DNA of 64,000 bases from Neospora caninum Liverpool (taxonomy: Eukaryota > Apicomplexa > Conoidasida > Eucoccidiorida > Sarcocystidae). The notes beneath the pieces are model-generated. The model did no database searches and was not told where the DNA came from. It saw nothing but the letters and a program-made list of their open reading frames with translations. Positions 12,071-25,045 of this stretch are shown here, one piece after another. The stretch lies in the NCBI RefSeq assembly GCF_000208865.1, contig NC_018391.1, forward strand, positions 310,001-374,000, read 5' to 3'. Each line of letters starts with the position of its first letter. Position 1 is the stretch's first letter. The translations under genes and the position numbers were made by a program.

Positions 12071-15000
12071 ATGGTTCGCTTGTCTACAGAACGCAGCGTG
12101 GCACCTTCTGCCATCACATCCCTCCTGTCGACTGTGAACTGGATAACTCGCAGCAAAGATGGCGTTGTAGCGGAGAGCCAGGCGACGACGCACGGTGGCG
12201 CCGTAGCCGCACACTCTTTCCCACTAAAACGACTAGAAGTGGACGAGTTTGGTGTTCGCCGATTGCCGCTACGCCTCACCAGACTCGTCATCATGCTTGT
12301 CCTTCTGGTTTGTGGCGCCACCGTGTTTGTGATTTTTCTGACAAAGCTCGCGTATAGGTTCTTCTCCCCACACCGGGGGGATTTGCTAACGAGTCTTGGA
12401 TCCCTACAAGAAGGGGTGCTACCTTTTTTACCTGATAGCAGCGTGAGCGAGAGAGGCCAAACACATGCGAACAAGTCAGGGAATACCCACAAAGCTCTGC
12501 TACATGGTAGAATGTCATGGGTTGTACCCTCCGTTGCTTCTGCGCCCTCGGCCGCTTTATGGGCGAAAACCCGTGGTGACTGGTCGGGCGAGGAAATCAC
12601 CCCTTCGGTGGATCTTAGTTGGCCGCATCATCTGGATAAATACTTCGATAAGGTCGGCTTTCTGTATGTGACCGCGAGTGGTGTTTTTGGGCCTCCGGAA
12701 ATTCACGAGATTGCTGCGAAATCTGACACGGTTGCAGCCGTTTCCTCAGGGGCGCGGCTACGCGTAAAGCACCGGCAAAGCTTACATAGAGTGTGGAACA
12801 GTTCTGATGAGGAGCCCCTTCATCTCACGATCGGCGTAAGGCTGCAGCAGGAAGCGATCCGCGTAAGGCTGCAGCAGGAAGCGATCCGCGTAGGGCTGCA
12901 GCAGGAAGCTATCCGCGTAGGGCTGCAGCAGGAAGCGATCCCCGTAGGGCTGCAGCAGGAAACGCCGAGAAACACAGTAGGCCTCTACAGGTCTCTGTCA
13001 ACGGATGATCCTCTTCTTGTCCTCAACACGGGGTCCCCGGTGCGCAAACTGAGCGGTCTCGTTGACGAAAGGAGAACTCTTTCTGAACTGAATAACGGCC
13101 CAACCATTGTTTGCATCGTTCTCATTGCAATTGTTGGCGCTGTATCTGTCACGGCAGGAACGGGAGGTAAGTTACTGTGTATTTCCGCGTCACGAGAACT
13201 CCGGTATGTAAGACAACGGCAATTCTTCCTTTGTAGAGCAACGAAAAGACTCCTGTTTTTACTGTTGGCTGCATTCCATCAAGAGAACGGGGAACCGTCT
13301 GAGGTAGGGGCGTGAGACTCGGTCTTGCTTGTGTTCTGCATGTGACCGTCCCAACGGTCAAACTACGTCAGAAAAGCTCTTAGGTCAGTGTTGTCTCGGA
13401 TGAAGGGAGATACATTAACGGAAATATACATCTCTTGTGAACGAGGCTGTGCCTTCCAACGAAATGGGGTCCTTCCCTATATGGAGGACTAATCAATGAG
13501 GGAGCGAGTACGAGAGCGGTGTCCAATGAAAGTTGGGTGTGGAGGTACCGAGCCGTGATTCAGGGGCCGCATATCTGCATATCCGTACAGTTGCCGAATT
13601 ACGCTTATCAACGTCATTGTACAGAGGGGAGGCTCTAAAATCCAGAGGAGAGTGTGTGACGGCTCATACCTCGTCGGGAACATGCGGTCGTAATTTCTTA
13701 CACCGTCATGCAAACCCGGCGTATACTGCCGCTTTTGTTTCTGTATACGCGCCTGGCAGATAGAGAGCAGCAAGATGACATTGTACCAGACTCTTCAGAA
13801 GAATTTGGGTTTCCAGATCTTCAGCCATGCTGTGTAGTGGGGGCGCGTCAACATTTTATTCTTTGGCAGCATGTGCCCAGTGTCTATCGTCAGTGACGAC
13901 AGAGAACCCAGAAATGTAGCCAGAAGTGTGGAAGCAGAATCGACGAGAACAGCTGGCTCCGGTTGTCGGCCGCTGCTTGTCCGTTTTGCGATAGATATAG
14001 GTTGTTGGTACCTGTCCTGGTTCCCTGTGATTTTCCTGCCGCGCTGTCGCTACAGGCGGAGCAATATTTGTCCCGCTTATGCAACTTATAATGCATTTTA
14101 ATACTTTTGAGGCAACCGCAACAAGTCAATGCTTGATGACAGGGAGCGCCCTCGCAGGTCTCTGTCTCAACTTCGTCCGCCGCAACCCCGTCGTTGACAT
14201 GCCACTTATTGACATGGATATGGTAGGCGATACTGCAAGTTCAGTCCACGATATCAAATCATTGGACATCAACAGGAACTGGTCTTCTCTCGTAGTTTCG
14301 TTGTCATGCACTCGCGTGTCCACAAGCATGCCTGCGGAGCACAATACGGCTTGTAATATTGCATTGTCGAACCTTGCTATCAACGTTTTCCCTCCTGGCG
14401 TGACCAGGTTGTTGCTACCATTCTGTGGCCTGGCCGGAGTCTATGCTAGCATGACCATGATCGACTTGGAGGTGGCCGGGATGTGTCGTCGATTGCTTCT
14501 GTAATTCCATTCGTCTCTCTATTTCGGCCGTCTCGCGCTGCTCCTTTTCTTCTGGTGCAGGTCCTCCTCCTCGGTCCGATGCAGATGTGTGGTTCCTCGG
14601 TCGGCGTCATTGTGAATCGTGTGCTGCCTGCGTGGTTAATAACTGTCCTGCTTGTCGTTTGTTTGTTATACGAAACCGTTCGCCTCATGCGGCGTCTTCG
14701 TGACAAGCAAAGAGAGGCGAAAAAAGTAACCCAGCTGACTGCATCTGAGCACGCACACAAGGAGACATGTGGGGAGATTGGGGCGGCTGTCCCGATGGAG
14801 GAACCAGCGTCAGCGGGAGACAGGGAGTTTCCTGCCCAGAAAGTAGCGGGAGACGACGAGAAGCAAGGTGGAAACGAAACAAAGAGGGAACTGCAGAACA
14901 GCGGGAAAAAAGAAGGCGAAGAATGCGGTACGACTGTCCGGCTCACAGAAACTCTGCCCCTGTCTTTGTGCCTGTGTCTCTGCAGATAAATAGCCGTATA

Positions 15001-18000
15001 TGCCCTCACGCTTATGTGGGTGAAGCACTTGGTGGTGCTCTATATAGGTACCTGTACAGTGTCAGGGTATCTCCACTGACAACTCTCCCCTGCTACCCCT
15101 GGTCTCTACGTTACTGCGTTCTGGTTTGATTCCCCTGGAAGCGAACCGGTTTTCTTGTTGGTGGATCATGCATGAACGACTGCAGAGCAGATCCTAAGTT
15201 GACCTCTAAGTCGACAAGTATATCAAACGCAGTAACTAACACAAACGCAAGTAAACATCTCCCAAAATGTAAGCATTTTTTGCTGGTACCCAGATATGCG
15301 TCAACAACTATACACGTCTACATGAACACAACTGCTTCTGGTAAAAGCCCCAGAACTTGTGCTCACAGATCTCAATATCCTCTTGTACTATTCGCTGCTG
15401 CTAACAGAGGATCAAGGGGTTCGGGTGTCATCAGATGATGGCAAATTCGCTCCCGAGGAGCCACAAGATAGAGAACAAGCTACAGTAGACTACGGTAGTA
15501 GTCACATCAATCGAAAACGGGGTCGCTCAACAATCAAGTACCAATGGAAGCGTCACGAGCTGACGGTAAGTCCTGTTCCCCACTGCTGCACACAGGGCAT
15601 TACCTCTGACTTATGGTGACGGTTGTCTTCTTGATTTGGGGAAGAATTGCGTGTGCAATCAGGGTGGTGGCTCCCGTAGATATTCATGGCGACATTTTTC
15701 TGGTAACTGCCCACATGTTTCACATGCAGATGTTACGTCTCGTGGCGTCCCCAGTTTTATACACTGTACTGTGTGTTTCATCTCCAGTTTCACCGTTTTC
15801 ACGATTCGAAGCAGTCAGGCTGTTCTCTGTAGGTGGGGCTCCTTCGGTGACGGTTTTGTTTTGACTTGCAGAAGTGGTCAATGCTGCTGGCAGTCTGGAT
15901 CATCAACCTCACCATTACATTTATCAAGGGCGGCAAGCATTCCACCTTCCACATTGTAAGAGGCACGCACGCATGTTTCGGTTGCTGTCTCCTGCTGCAC
16001 GGCGTTCCTCTGATTCGTTTACTGGCCAATTCACGCTGTATCATGTAACTTATGCCTGCAAAACCGCGACGAGCAGCTTCACAATTTCTGTATGCTTTCT
16101 GCTTTGAGTTTCTCGTTTGTCTCCTTGGTTCCTCATGGCTCACGCAGAAAGACATCTGGCGACGTAACTCTCAATTCCAGGAGGTCTCTCAGTTTGGCCA
16201 TTTTCCGTGACTGTAACGTGCACGCACAGGTACACATCTCGATAGATTGTTCATCCGTTGCAGGTTTCCAACCGCTATGCTTACGCATTTGCGAATCTCA
16301 CCCGTTTTTGCATAGAGGACTGAGGGACTGAGTCAGCTTGTGTTTCCTCCATCCAAGTGTTGTACTGCCGGGTTATGGACCAGTTTTCCTCGAAGGCGAA
16401 GGGCAGTGATTCGAACACCTAATTTGTAAGGTGTTTTCCACGTTCTGTCCGTTTTCTTCTGTCTCCCTTGAGAGCTCTTCCACTTGTGGTCGCATCGGCT
16501 TTCTCTTCTGGAGAGTCTCATGTCGCCTTCGTGTGTCCCAGGGCGCTATGGCTGTCTCCAAGGGGTCTGATGCCGCCAGACAACGTCACTTCTGAGATTT
16601 AAAACTTGTTTCCTACGACAACGGGACGTCCGTCAGCTACAACGGTTGTTCCCTGTTCTACTTCATTGTCATACTCATGTTCTATCACTTTTTTTCAGGT
16701 CCCCTTCTGCTCGGTGTCCTACTGGCTAATATATCTGATCGGCTGTCTTTTCCTAGCAACAGTATCCCTTCTATGGGGCCAAAAGCTCATCACACGTCAC
16801 AAGAAGAGACTCCTGCTCCACAATCACTGCTACTCCCCCATCGAGTTTACCGTGGGGAACGTGCATTTTCTTCTTGCCCAGTCTTTCTTCGCCGGCATGC
16901 TAGGTAAGGGAGCAAGCGAGAGAAGAGGAAACGAAGGTTGTTGTCTTTAGGAATGCATCATAGTTTCTCGGTTGTATGCAGCGGCACTCCTGTCTCCAGC
17001 AGTACGCTTCCTGTCGGGTGTTTTCCGTAGTTTTGGCGTGTATTCAGCCACTCGTCTCCCCTCTTTCCTTTCATATCGCTCTCTTTGCGGGTCAACACGC
17101 GGCAGCAAAAGATATTAATTTATGTTCGAAGAGAGCCGCTCTTTTCTTTTTACAGTTGCCTCTTTTTTCTCTCTGTGTTGTTCTTTGCCCCTGTCTCAAG
17201 CGCTTGGGTCGCGCCCCTCCTTCTCTCATCGCTGTGCCGCACCGTCTCTCTCTGCTGAGCGGCTGCAGGTGCCATCGTGGGGATCGGCGGAGGCCTAATT
17301 CTTGGCCCAATGCTTCTTTTGAAGGGCGTCATACCATCCGTGTCGTCTGCGCTGACGTCATGTCTTGTACTTTTGTCTGCTTCGACGGCCGGGACGATCA
17401 ACTTGACAAGCAGAATGGCGCCTCCAAGCATCAGTGGTGTTCTCTTCCTCGTCCTGTTCTTCACCACCCTTGTCGGCAAATCTCTTCTGGATCGATACGT
17501 GGGCTCGAAAGCTTTTCTAGTAGCGGAATATGGAAACAGATCCTTTTGGATGTGTCACAAATAGTAGGTCGCCTGACCATTATTTTAAAAACGTTTAATG
17601 TCGAAAATCAGTTTTAAAACGGATATAACCCCGGTACAACAGGATTTTACCTCTCGCAGGCGTTACGTAAGTCTACAGTCCGCAGATGGTTTGGCTGTCG
17701 TTCGTTCGTCTGGTGCGCGTCAGAGTAGACACCCTTGTGGTACAGGCCGCATATACGCGACAATCCGGAAGTGCACTTCTTCTTTCTTCTTGTCCATCCC
17801 TACATGAACTTCGGCAGAAACGAGTCCTTCTGTGTACAGATTAGGAAACATCGACTTGAACGCCTGCTGATCGTCCTCATGGTCAGCGTCATGTGTTGCT
17901 CTATTGGGTGCTCGATAGGTAAGCGTTGGAGGACCGTTTCAGTACACGAATGCTCCTCGTGGTGTTCTCTACATGATTTGAAACGAGTCATTGCCAGGGT

Positions 18001-18352
18001 GCTCGTCTCTCCTTCCGCTGTTCGTCCCTCACGGACAATTCCTGAACTGCCTTGGTTTCTGTTTCACCGGCCCTTCCGGTATGCCTCAGCTGCTCTGTGT
18101 TCCACTCACCCGTGAAACATCCGCCCCTAGGTGGCCGTCTTTCGTTTCCCTCACGTTTGTACTTGTTTGATCGCCGTTTCTTCTCCTGTTCCGTATTTTG
18201 TGTACCGGCTGACTTCGCGTTCCGACTGCTACATTATCTCGTTGCTTTGTTTCCCCACATCACTTCTTCCTCTTCCGCACTCCTCTCTCCTGTCAGGTGG
18301 TTCCGGGGCTGATGTATCGAAATATGGGAGGATGCCAGTCGTGTCGGGATGA
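12071..18352 (+). CDS. TauE/SafE (sulfite exporter family) membrane protein
   Basis: Nine exons join in phase to about 813 residues: 12071-13166, 14056-14222, 14561-14927, 15408-15565, 15872-15955, 16699-16903, 17269-17498, 17840-17918 and 18297-18352. The family exports sulfite, sulfoacetate or related anions; plant-type members have the same plan. The two TauE half-repeats are visible. The first has VTAGTGGGAIFVPLM across intron 1, then ATATSQCLMTGSA, then NPVVDMPLIDMDM continuing as LLLGPMQMCGSSVGV. The second has AGMLGAIVGIGGGLILGPM across intron 6, then SSALTSCLVLLSAS, with a final helix ERLLIVLMVSVMCC in exon 8. An extra N-terminal helix (RLVIMLVLLVCGATVFVI) and a roughly 250-residue luminal or extracellular region precede the core. 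That region carries five 9-residue repeats (residues about 254-298). A charged cytoplasmic-type loop (about 470-590) separates the halves. The exon 3 donor (GCG|GTACGA) and exon 7 donor (TAC|GTGGGC) are weak, but only these keep phase. The substrate cannot be read from sequence. Confidence 0.87.
12830..12964 (+). repeat. 27-bp coding minisatellite, five copies
   Basis: Five exact-length 27-bp units inside exon 1 of the TauE-like gene, each coding a nonapeptide close to IRVGLQQEA. Only a few substitutions separate units (GGC/CGC/CCC at codon 2, AGG/GGG at codon 4). Each unit contains CTGCAG. The reading frame is kept, so copy-number change would alter protein length by nine residues at a time. 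Confidence 0.93.
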
Positions 18353-19862
18353 AAAAAGTCGAGACAGAACGACCCTTTTGACGCAGCTCTGTCCACTCTT
18401 GCGCGCAGCTGCAGGCACACTTGATGGGATCCGGGGCCCGAAGTCACGACAGGAATTCAAGTTCCCATGCGACCGATAAACACGGGAGGGGAAAAACACG
18501 AAGGAAAGGACGCTGAGGGAAAGAACATACAGGGGGTCAAGGAACCGCAAGATAGACAAAGACAGCAACTACTAGGCCTCAGGGGAGTCAGTTAATTTGA
18601 TGCTCGTTGCTTTGCCCAGCAGAGACAGGTTGTGAAATCGGCATGTATTTGTTTTCAGTCGTGTGAACTAACGTTCGTGCATCGAGCCTAAGCATTAACC
18701 ACGAGGAGCGTCAAGGGGGGAAAACGCTGAAGTGTAACAAATCGTCACGTCGAACTGAAGCTCTTCTTGAGCGAGATGGTACTGAACATACTGGGACTGT
18801 GCTCAGAAGATTTGGTGTCTCGAGTTTTCTGCTACCCTCCTTTCGGGGGCGCGGCGTGGAGATTTGGGGGGTAGTTTAGGGCCTCAAGGCCCCCAAAGTG
18901 TGTGCAGGCGATACGGGTTCTAACGCGTCGAGGCAAGAAGCCGTTATTACTGGAAATATGCCACGCAAACGTATGCCTACAACGGTGTGTCAGCGACACT
19001 GAGCAGCGTGCATTTTCTCTAACCAGGTCAGCTAACCAACAGAGAGGCGGAAAACGTGTATACGCAGGGCATATATGTACATATATACATATTATGTCGA
19101 AACTTAGGAACGAGACGGTTCCTTTGATTGACGACGGGCACGGATGCTATTGGTCTCCTGGCAAGACGAGAAACTTCGTCGTCGCAGTAGACCAGTTTTC
19201 TACTGCTGCCTTACACAGATAGCTTATTAACGAAACGGCGTTTCTAGGTTAGTCTTTGGACACAAATACTCTCTATGGAAAGAGGAATCTGTCATTGTGA
19301 CCCCAACCTCACGCGGCGTGAACAGCCCCTTCAGAGAAGCGAGCAGCTTCACATTCCACGCATGTACACATCTGTTCCTATACACCCCATCTTGCCCTCG
19401 GTCGCCAATCACGTAGGCCGCTGCATAGGCACGAACAGAAAAAAAGGCGCCAAATACTCGCAGAGATAGACACGTGTACCGCATGCCTACGAGTCACTGT
19501 CCGAGGCCACGTCGCTGCCGAGCTCGTCGTAGTGCACGTACTGTCGGAGCTGGCCTAGGAGCATGCCAGGCACACCTGAGACACAGAACCGCAACAGCCC
19601 GAGGAGCGAGAGTCATGAAGACAGCAGGAAGAGAAGAGACACGTAACGACGCACGCGAGAACCGGTAGATAAAAAACAGCAGCTTGACGGCGGAGGTGCG
19701 ACAGAAATCCAGGGGAGACGGCGACGCACGCAGGTAATGCCGCCTTTCCATCTTCGGCACGCGTTCCGCGGCAAGCATCCGCCTCCGTGAACGCGCGGCC
19801 CCTTCAATGAGTCCGTTCTCTTGTTTTTGCTTGGCGTCAGCTGAACGTGAACTCTTTCCCCA
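18353..19862. other. convergent intergenic spacer
   Basis: Lies between the 3' ends of the TauE-like (+) and RING (-) genes, so it should contain two 3' untranslated regions. A short AT-rich run (ATATATGTACATATATACATATT, near 19070-19094) is present. No gene was recognised. Confidence 0.5.
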
Positions 19863-22800
19863 TCACTGCCGACTCCTTTGCCCGACGTTCTCCTCCCTTG
19901 CGCGTTTCCTGTCCCTCGGCCGGCTTCCTCGTCGTTCCCCTGGACCTCTCTTTTTCTCCAGCGACAAAAACCTACCTCTGTTACTTTCTGGAGACCCGAG
20001 ACCCTCGCTTGGTTCTCTTCCTCTTCGCTCCCGTCGTCCCCCAGTTCGCGAGCTAGCCGACGCGTTTAACCGATCTTCTGCGTCTTCTTCGTTCACTCCT
20101 CGATGCCTCTCAGCTCCGCGCTGTTCGTGTCCTCGCTCAGGAGACGCGGAAAACGAGCGAGGGGCCCTGGAAGGGCCATGCGCGTCTCTGTCGCCATCGT
20201 TTCTTCCTCGCTCCCCCGGAAAACGAAGAGCAGCCGCGGAAGGCGGGGCTGTTGTGGAGGGGGAGGATGCAGATACCGAAGCAGACGAAGGAAGCGCATG
20301 CGCCCGTTTGAAGGGAAACGTCACAAAGGCAGAGAAATTCGACCGGCAAATGGGACACCGTTCCTGATGAAGCGAACGGAGGCAGTCAAAGCAGAGCGAG
20401 CAGTGCCTGCAAACAGACAACGATTACAGAAACACTCCGGGAATTGCCGCAGCGGTGAAAGCGAAGCTACGTCCAAACACAAAAAGGACATCCCGCGCAA
20501 GAAAAAGAAACAGAACCAGCACAAGACTGAGGGAAATTTACCCACTCCCCCACTGCTCACACCAAGCGAGTCTCGAACTCTCGTCCCCTCTCTCCTCACA
20601 GTAGCACTTTCCTCGAGTCAAAAAGTGCCCGGGAAAAAACGGTGCAGGCAACTCCAGGCGACGGGGGCGTTTCTTTTTTTTCTGTTTTCGCCTCACCTGC
20701 ACGGGTACAGCATCACGTCTTTCGCGTTCGTCATACACACCAAGCATTCTTTCTCGCCACCAATCGTGTCACCTTCTTCCAGTCCATACACATCTAGACG
20801 CTCTTGCGCCCGCGAGAGCCCGCCGCCGAGAACAACTTCCTTCGCCAACTCCAGGCCGAGATGGGACGAATTTTGGGCAGTTCTACGGAGTATGAGAACG
20901 TGCGTTGAAGCCTAAGGACGAACGCGAACCGAAGCAAAAGACATCTCCACACATGTATGCGCATAGGTCTGCCCACACACATCTGCATCAATCTTGCCAG
21001 GGACGTTTTTTTTCCTCCACCCAAACGAAAAAACGTTCAAAACACAACAGTCTATCTACATACTGATTGACAAGTGCATTTACATGCAGGCGTACGGCGT
21101 AACTAGACCGGCGCCCGAGAAGGCCGCGTGGCCTTTCTTCGTGCCGCGATGCGTTGATGTGGTTCTGCGAAAAGAGGACTCCGTCTGCGCCTTCAACTCT
21201 TCAACGTTGAAGAGCCGGTCGTCGTCTGCGTCTCGCTCGTCACTCACCTCCGAAACGGACACCGCGCCGAGGTGGCCCAGCTCGCCCATGCGGCGGTGCT
21301 GCGAAAACGGAAGGCGACAGGAGACTCTCGGTCTTCGCCTTTAGTTGTCCGAGTCACGCAAGCAGGAGCAATCAACCGGCTGCATCGGCGGCAACGGAAG
21401 GCGCCAGATGAAGGCCGGCAAAAAACTGGAGACGACTCCGTCTTCGTGTCTCCGACCAGGCCACCCCAACAGAGAGACTCCGTACGCAGCGGGACGAAAG
21501 ACTTACCGGATGCGAGAGGAGAGAAGCGACGACGATCAAGGGAACCTCGGCTCTGTCATCCGCGTCTGATGCGTCAGTCGATTCTTCCGCAAAGCTTCCC
21601 AGGGTTGCCTTCTGCAAAAAACACAAACCATCAATCGCCGAAACGGAGACAAACGCTGAACTTGAGTGTTGACAGTTTACCGGGCACTGGAAAGACCGTT
21701 TGCGAACGGTTGTGCTTGAGACGCGTCTCATTGTGCTTGGTGCCGCTACGGCGCCCAGCGCCATGTGACTTGAGAAGGGAGGAGGCGAAAGAAACGAAAC
21801 CGAAAGAAGACTGGCAGAGACTGAGACGCAAAACGTAAAGCCTAGGGAGAGAGAAGGCCGTCGCCTCAACGCGTTCAGTGCGAGAGCAAATGATGGAGGA
21901 AACGCCCGTTCGCATCTCCCTCTCGCACAACGTTGAAAGATCTGATTCTCTCCCGTCGGTCCCTGTCTCGCAGCGACTTCCCCCAGCTCTTTTCGCGTTT
22001 CGGCCTGCCTTCCGCCTGCGAAATCGCCACGCACCGGGTCCAAAGGTGAGATCCGCACGCACTGATTCATTCCAGCTTCTAGTCTGCGTCAGAGACAGAG
22101 AAGCCAGCATGCGGAGCAAGGAAGACAAGAAAGGTGAGCTGAGAGAGAGAGAGGCAACGAAGCGCGAGAGTCACATGAAAGACCAAACTGAGAGCCAAGC
22201 GAGGACTGAGTCGTCTTTCAGAACATGGAGAGGAAATGTAACCTACGTGCCTAGATGAGAAGTAAAACAGAAATCGCGGGGAGACAGAGAGACAGAATGC
22301 CTCACCTCGGCATAGACATGACGCTCGACAGCGGCAGTCATTCAGCTGCTCAAGAAGAGAGAAACGAAGAAAACGGAGAGAAGGCAGGAGAAACAAAGCC
22401 GCGGCCTGGATTCTGCGTTCAAAATGACGTTTCGACACTCACCTCATCTCAGCGGATCGCAGGCGATACTCGGAAGGCGAGAGGAGCGGTGGAGACGCAG
22501 AGGCCGAGGATCCGTCATTTCCTCCCCGGTCTGGCGTCGGCAGCCTCTCGCCCTCGCTCTCCCTCTCCGGTCCCGCAGCAGCGAGACCTAACGAGCAAAG
22601 AGACAAGACCACCGAAACCAGATCACGGCGGAAAATGCAAACCTAGCGCAGAAAAGACACGTACTCAGAAAAGGTGAAACGGCCTCTCGAATAGAAAGAA
22701 CACCGGATTCAAAGCTGAGCGACGTCGCATGCATCAATGTTCAGCAGTGGCAAGAGATGCGAGCTTGAATTTTTGAATCTGAAGAAGTGCGTCTGTGTGT

Positions 22801-25045
22801 CTTAGGTTTGTGTTGACACCGACTGCAATTCTCTACGACGTCTCTGGATCCTTCGCTCTCACGTTTGCGAGTGGCTCGTGCTGGGCCTTACTCTCCCTTC
22901 CTTCTAACTCGAGAAGCGAGCGAGCGGCTTCAGGGTGCACGGAGGATCCTCGTGCCGCGCGGGAGGAAGCGAGGCGGCGCACACCGAAGATTCTCCGGAG
23001 AGAACGAGGAAAATGGAGAGGACGATCGAGGCCGCCGAGAGAAATGCTCACTTCATCCGCCTTTTTCGCGAGCTGAGGGAACGAGAGAAACCGCAGAGGG
23101 ACGCCGCGGAAAGATGGACTCCAGGAAACCGCGAACGAAAATGAAGGAACAAAACGAGAAGTGGAGCGTACCAACAGGACGAACACAAAGGCATCCCGAT
23201 GCACCAGGAACTACACTTGCCTCTTTTGCCTTTTGAGACGGCGATACACCAGAACGGAACCGCAACTGTTTCTCTTTTCCCTCCGACTCCTTTCAACCTC
23301 TCCTCCCTGTAGTCGTATCCATATTCTCTTTTGCATGATCCTCCTCTCATTCCAACGCTCCTTGCGCCGCCCGCCTCGACAAAAAACACGAAACTCCACC
23401 ACACGCCATTTCACTCCTATCTGGATTCCCTCCTTCACCTTCCTTCGCCCTTCGCTCCTCCTCTTCTCGCCTTCATCTCTCCTCACGCTACCTGTCCTCT
23501 CTCTCTTCTTTATTCACTGCGTAGCCTCTCGTTGCTCTCTCAATGTTTCTTCCTGATCTCTCGATATTCCCTCCTTGATACCTCCTTCTTCCCTGCTGGA
23601 CGTCTCCTTCTCTCTGAATTCCCTCTTCTTCCCCTCTCCGTGTTCTCTCCTCATTCCCGCCTCATTCTTTCCTTGCTCTCTCCATGGCCTCGCCGCAGCC
23701 TTTCCTCGATCTGTCCCTTTTCTCGTCTTCTCAGTTCTCTCGTTGTTCCCACCGTCATCTCTCCTTGATCTGTCCATATTTTCTGCTTGATCTCTTTCTG
23801 TTCTTTCCCGTCCTCTCTTCTTCGTCTTCGTGTTCTTTTCTGACTCACCGCCTTTTGAAGCGCTCTCGCGTCGACTCCCCAGTAGACGACGAGCGTGGCT
23901 GCGTCGCACGCGTCGACAACGAGCTCAATTTCTCCCTTGTCCGTTGCCCCCACAGCCGCCGCAGCCGCCGCTCCTTTCTGCTCTTCGCCTGTTCCTCTTT
24001 CTTCCCCGCTACTTATATCATGCCTGAACACGCCCTCGCACGGTCGATCACCTGTGTGAGAAGGCAGAAACGAGAAAGAAGACGAAGCCGACGAAGCCGA
24101 CGAAGCCGACGAAGACGAAGACTTGGACGAAGATGAGGTGGGAAGAAAGAGGACAGATTTTGTTTGAACGGCCACATGGACGCGAAGAATTGCGAGAGGC
24201 GAGGCGGGGTTGTAGTTCCTCACGAGCTTCTCGAAGTGAATGCGAAGGAGGCGCTGTAGGTCCTCAGAGTAGCCTGCGAGGCCGCGAAGATGTAGGGGAT
24301 GCTGTAAAAAAAGGAAGCGAAGCGCGCGCGGCAGACAGACGCTAAAAGTAAAAGGGACCATCGTTTCTCGCCTGCGCAGAGACAAAGCCGCTGGGCGAGG
24401 CGAGAGAACCTCAGAGCCGGCGAAAAGTTGGGGGGACCCAAGAAAAGCGGAAAGAAGAAAGAGATGCGCATCTTCTACTCGCGCATAGGGCGCCGTGCTT
24501 GGCGCCGTCTCTCGTGTCTGGACTCGGACAAGAACGAGGCTGTGGAGGGAAGGGAGAGGGAGAGAAAGAACAGAACCCGTGGGTCACACACGCTGTAGAA
24601 AAGGAAGGAGACTACCGTCGACCTCTCGATGCTCGATGGGCACCGAGCGTTTTGAGATTCTCGCACGTGCACAACATCCACGAGAAGATACGGTGTCCAG
24701 CGGAAAAGGCAGGAGAGAAAAGGATGAAAAAGGATGGAACGGAGGCGGTCAAGTGCTCTTTTCTGGCGGAGGGATCTCGCTCACCTGCTGAACTGCGAAC
24801 TGGCGTCGAACTTTGTGCGCTTTGATGAGACGCCGCAACAGATGGAGGAACCAAAGAAGAAGCAGGACGCCGGCAAGGACGCAGAGGGTGTTGTGCAGGC
24901 CTGGGCAGATTCCCCGCGTGGCAAGGAGAGAATGCGAAGAGGCAAAGGGAGTCCTCCGTTCGTCTCGGAAGATCGACTCGTCTCCCTTCTGTTCGGTGGC
25001 AAAAGCGAAAGAGAGCGGTGAGGCAGAGAAGGCCCCATTTGCCAT
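19863..25045 (-). CDS. RING finger protein, MGRN1/RNF157/LOG2-like E3 ubiquitin ligase
   Basis: The two 3' exons are firm: 20911-20697 and 20406-19863. They join in phase within the codon for the Arg of PCRH and form a complete C3HC4 RING: ECLVCMTNAKDV, YPCRHCSLCFDC, then CPICRSNFSAF. The C-x-H-x3-C-x2-C spacing is that of MGRN1-type RINGs, which also place YGLE-like residues just upstream, as here (RLDVYGLEEG). A further exon, 24301-23849, contains KLVRNYNPASP and later IELVVDACDAATLVVYW, resembling the conserved region ahead of the RING in this family; a poly-Ser/Ala run from 9-bp repeats interrupts it. A candidate first exon, 25045-24785, encodes a strong single helix (LCVLAGVLLLLWFLHLL) followed by basic residues. 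Exons between 24785 and 24301 and between 23849 and 20911 are not settled; 23090-22840 is a likely one (QLAKKADEVSISLGG). The C-terminal about 150 residues are Arg/Ser-rich and disordered. Such ligases transfer ubiquitin through bound E2. Confidence 0.72.
24078..24122 (-). repeat. 9-bp coding repeat (Ser/Ala run)
   Basis: GACGAAGCC repeats on the plus strand read as alternating Ser and Ala codons on the minus strand, inside the exon 24301-23849 of the RING gene. This is a length-variable linker within an otherwise conserved region. Confidence 0.7.

Noticed and set aside
23211..23909. Long Ser/Phe/Leu-rich plus-strand and Arg/Glu-rich minus-strand frames
   Set aside because: They mirror a C/T-rich strand bias in introns of the RING gene. 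The real exons nearby end at a proper donor (23849).
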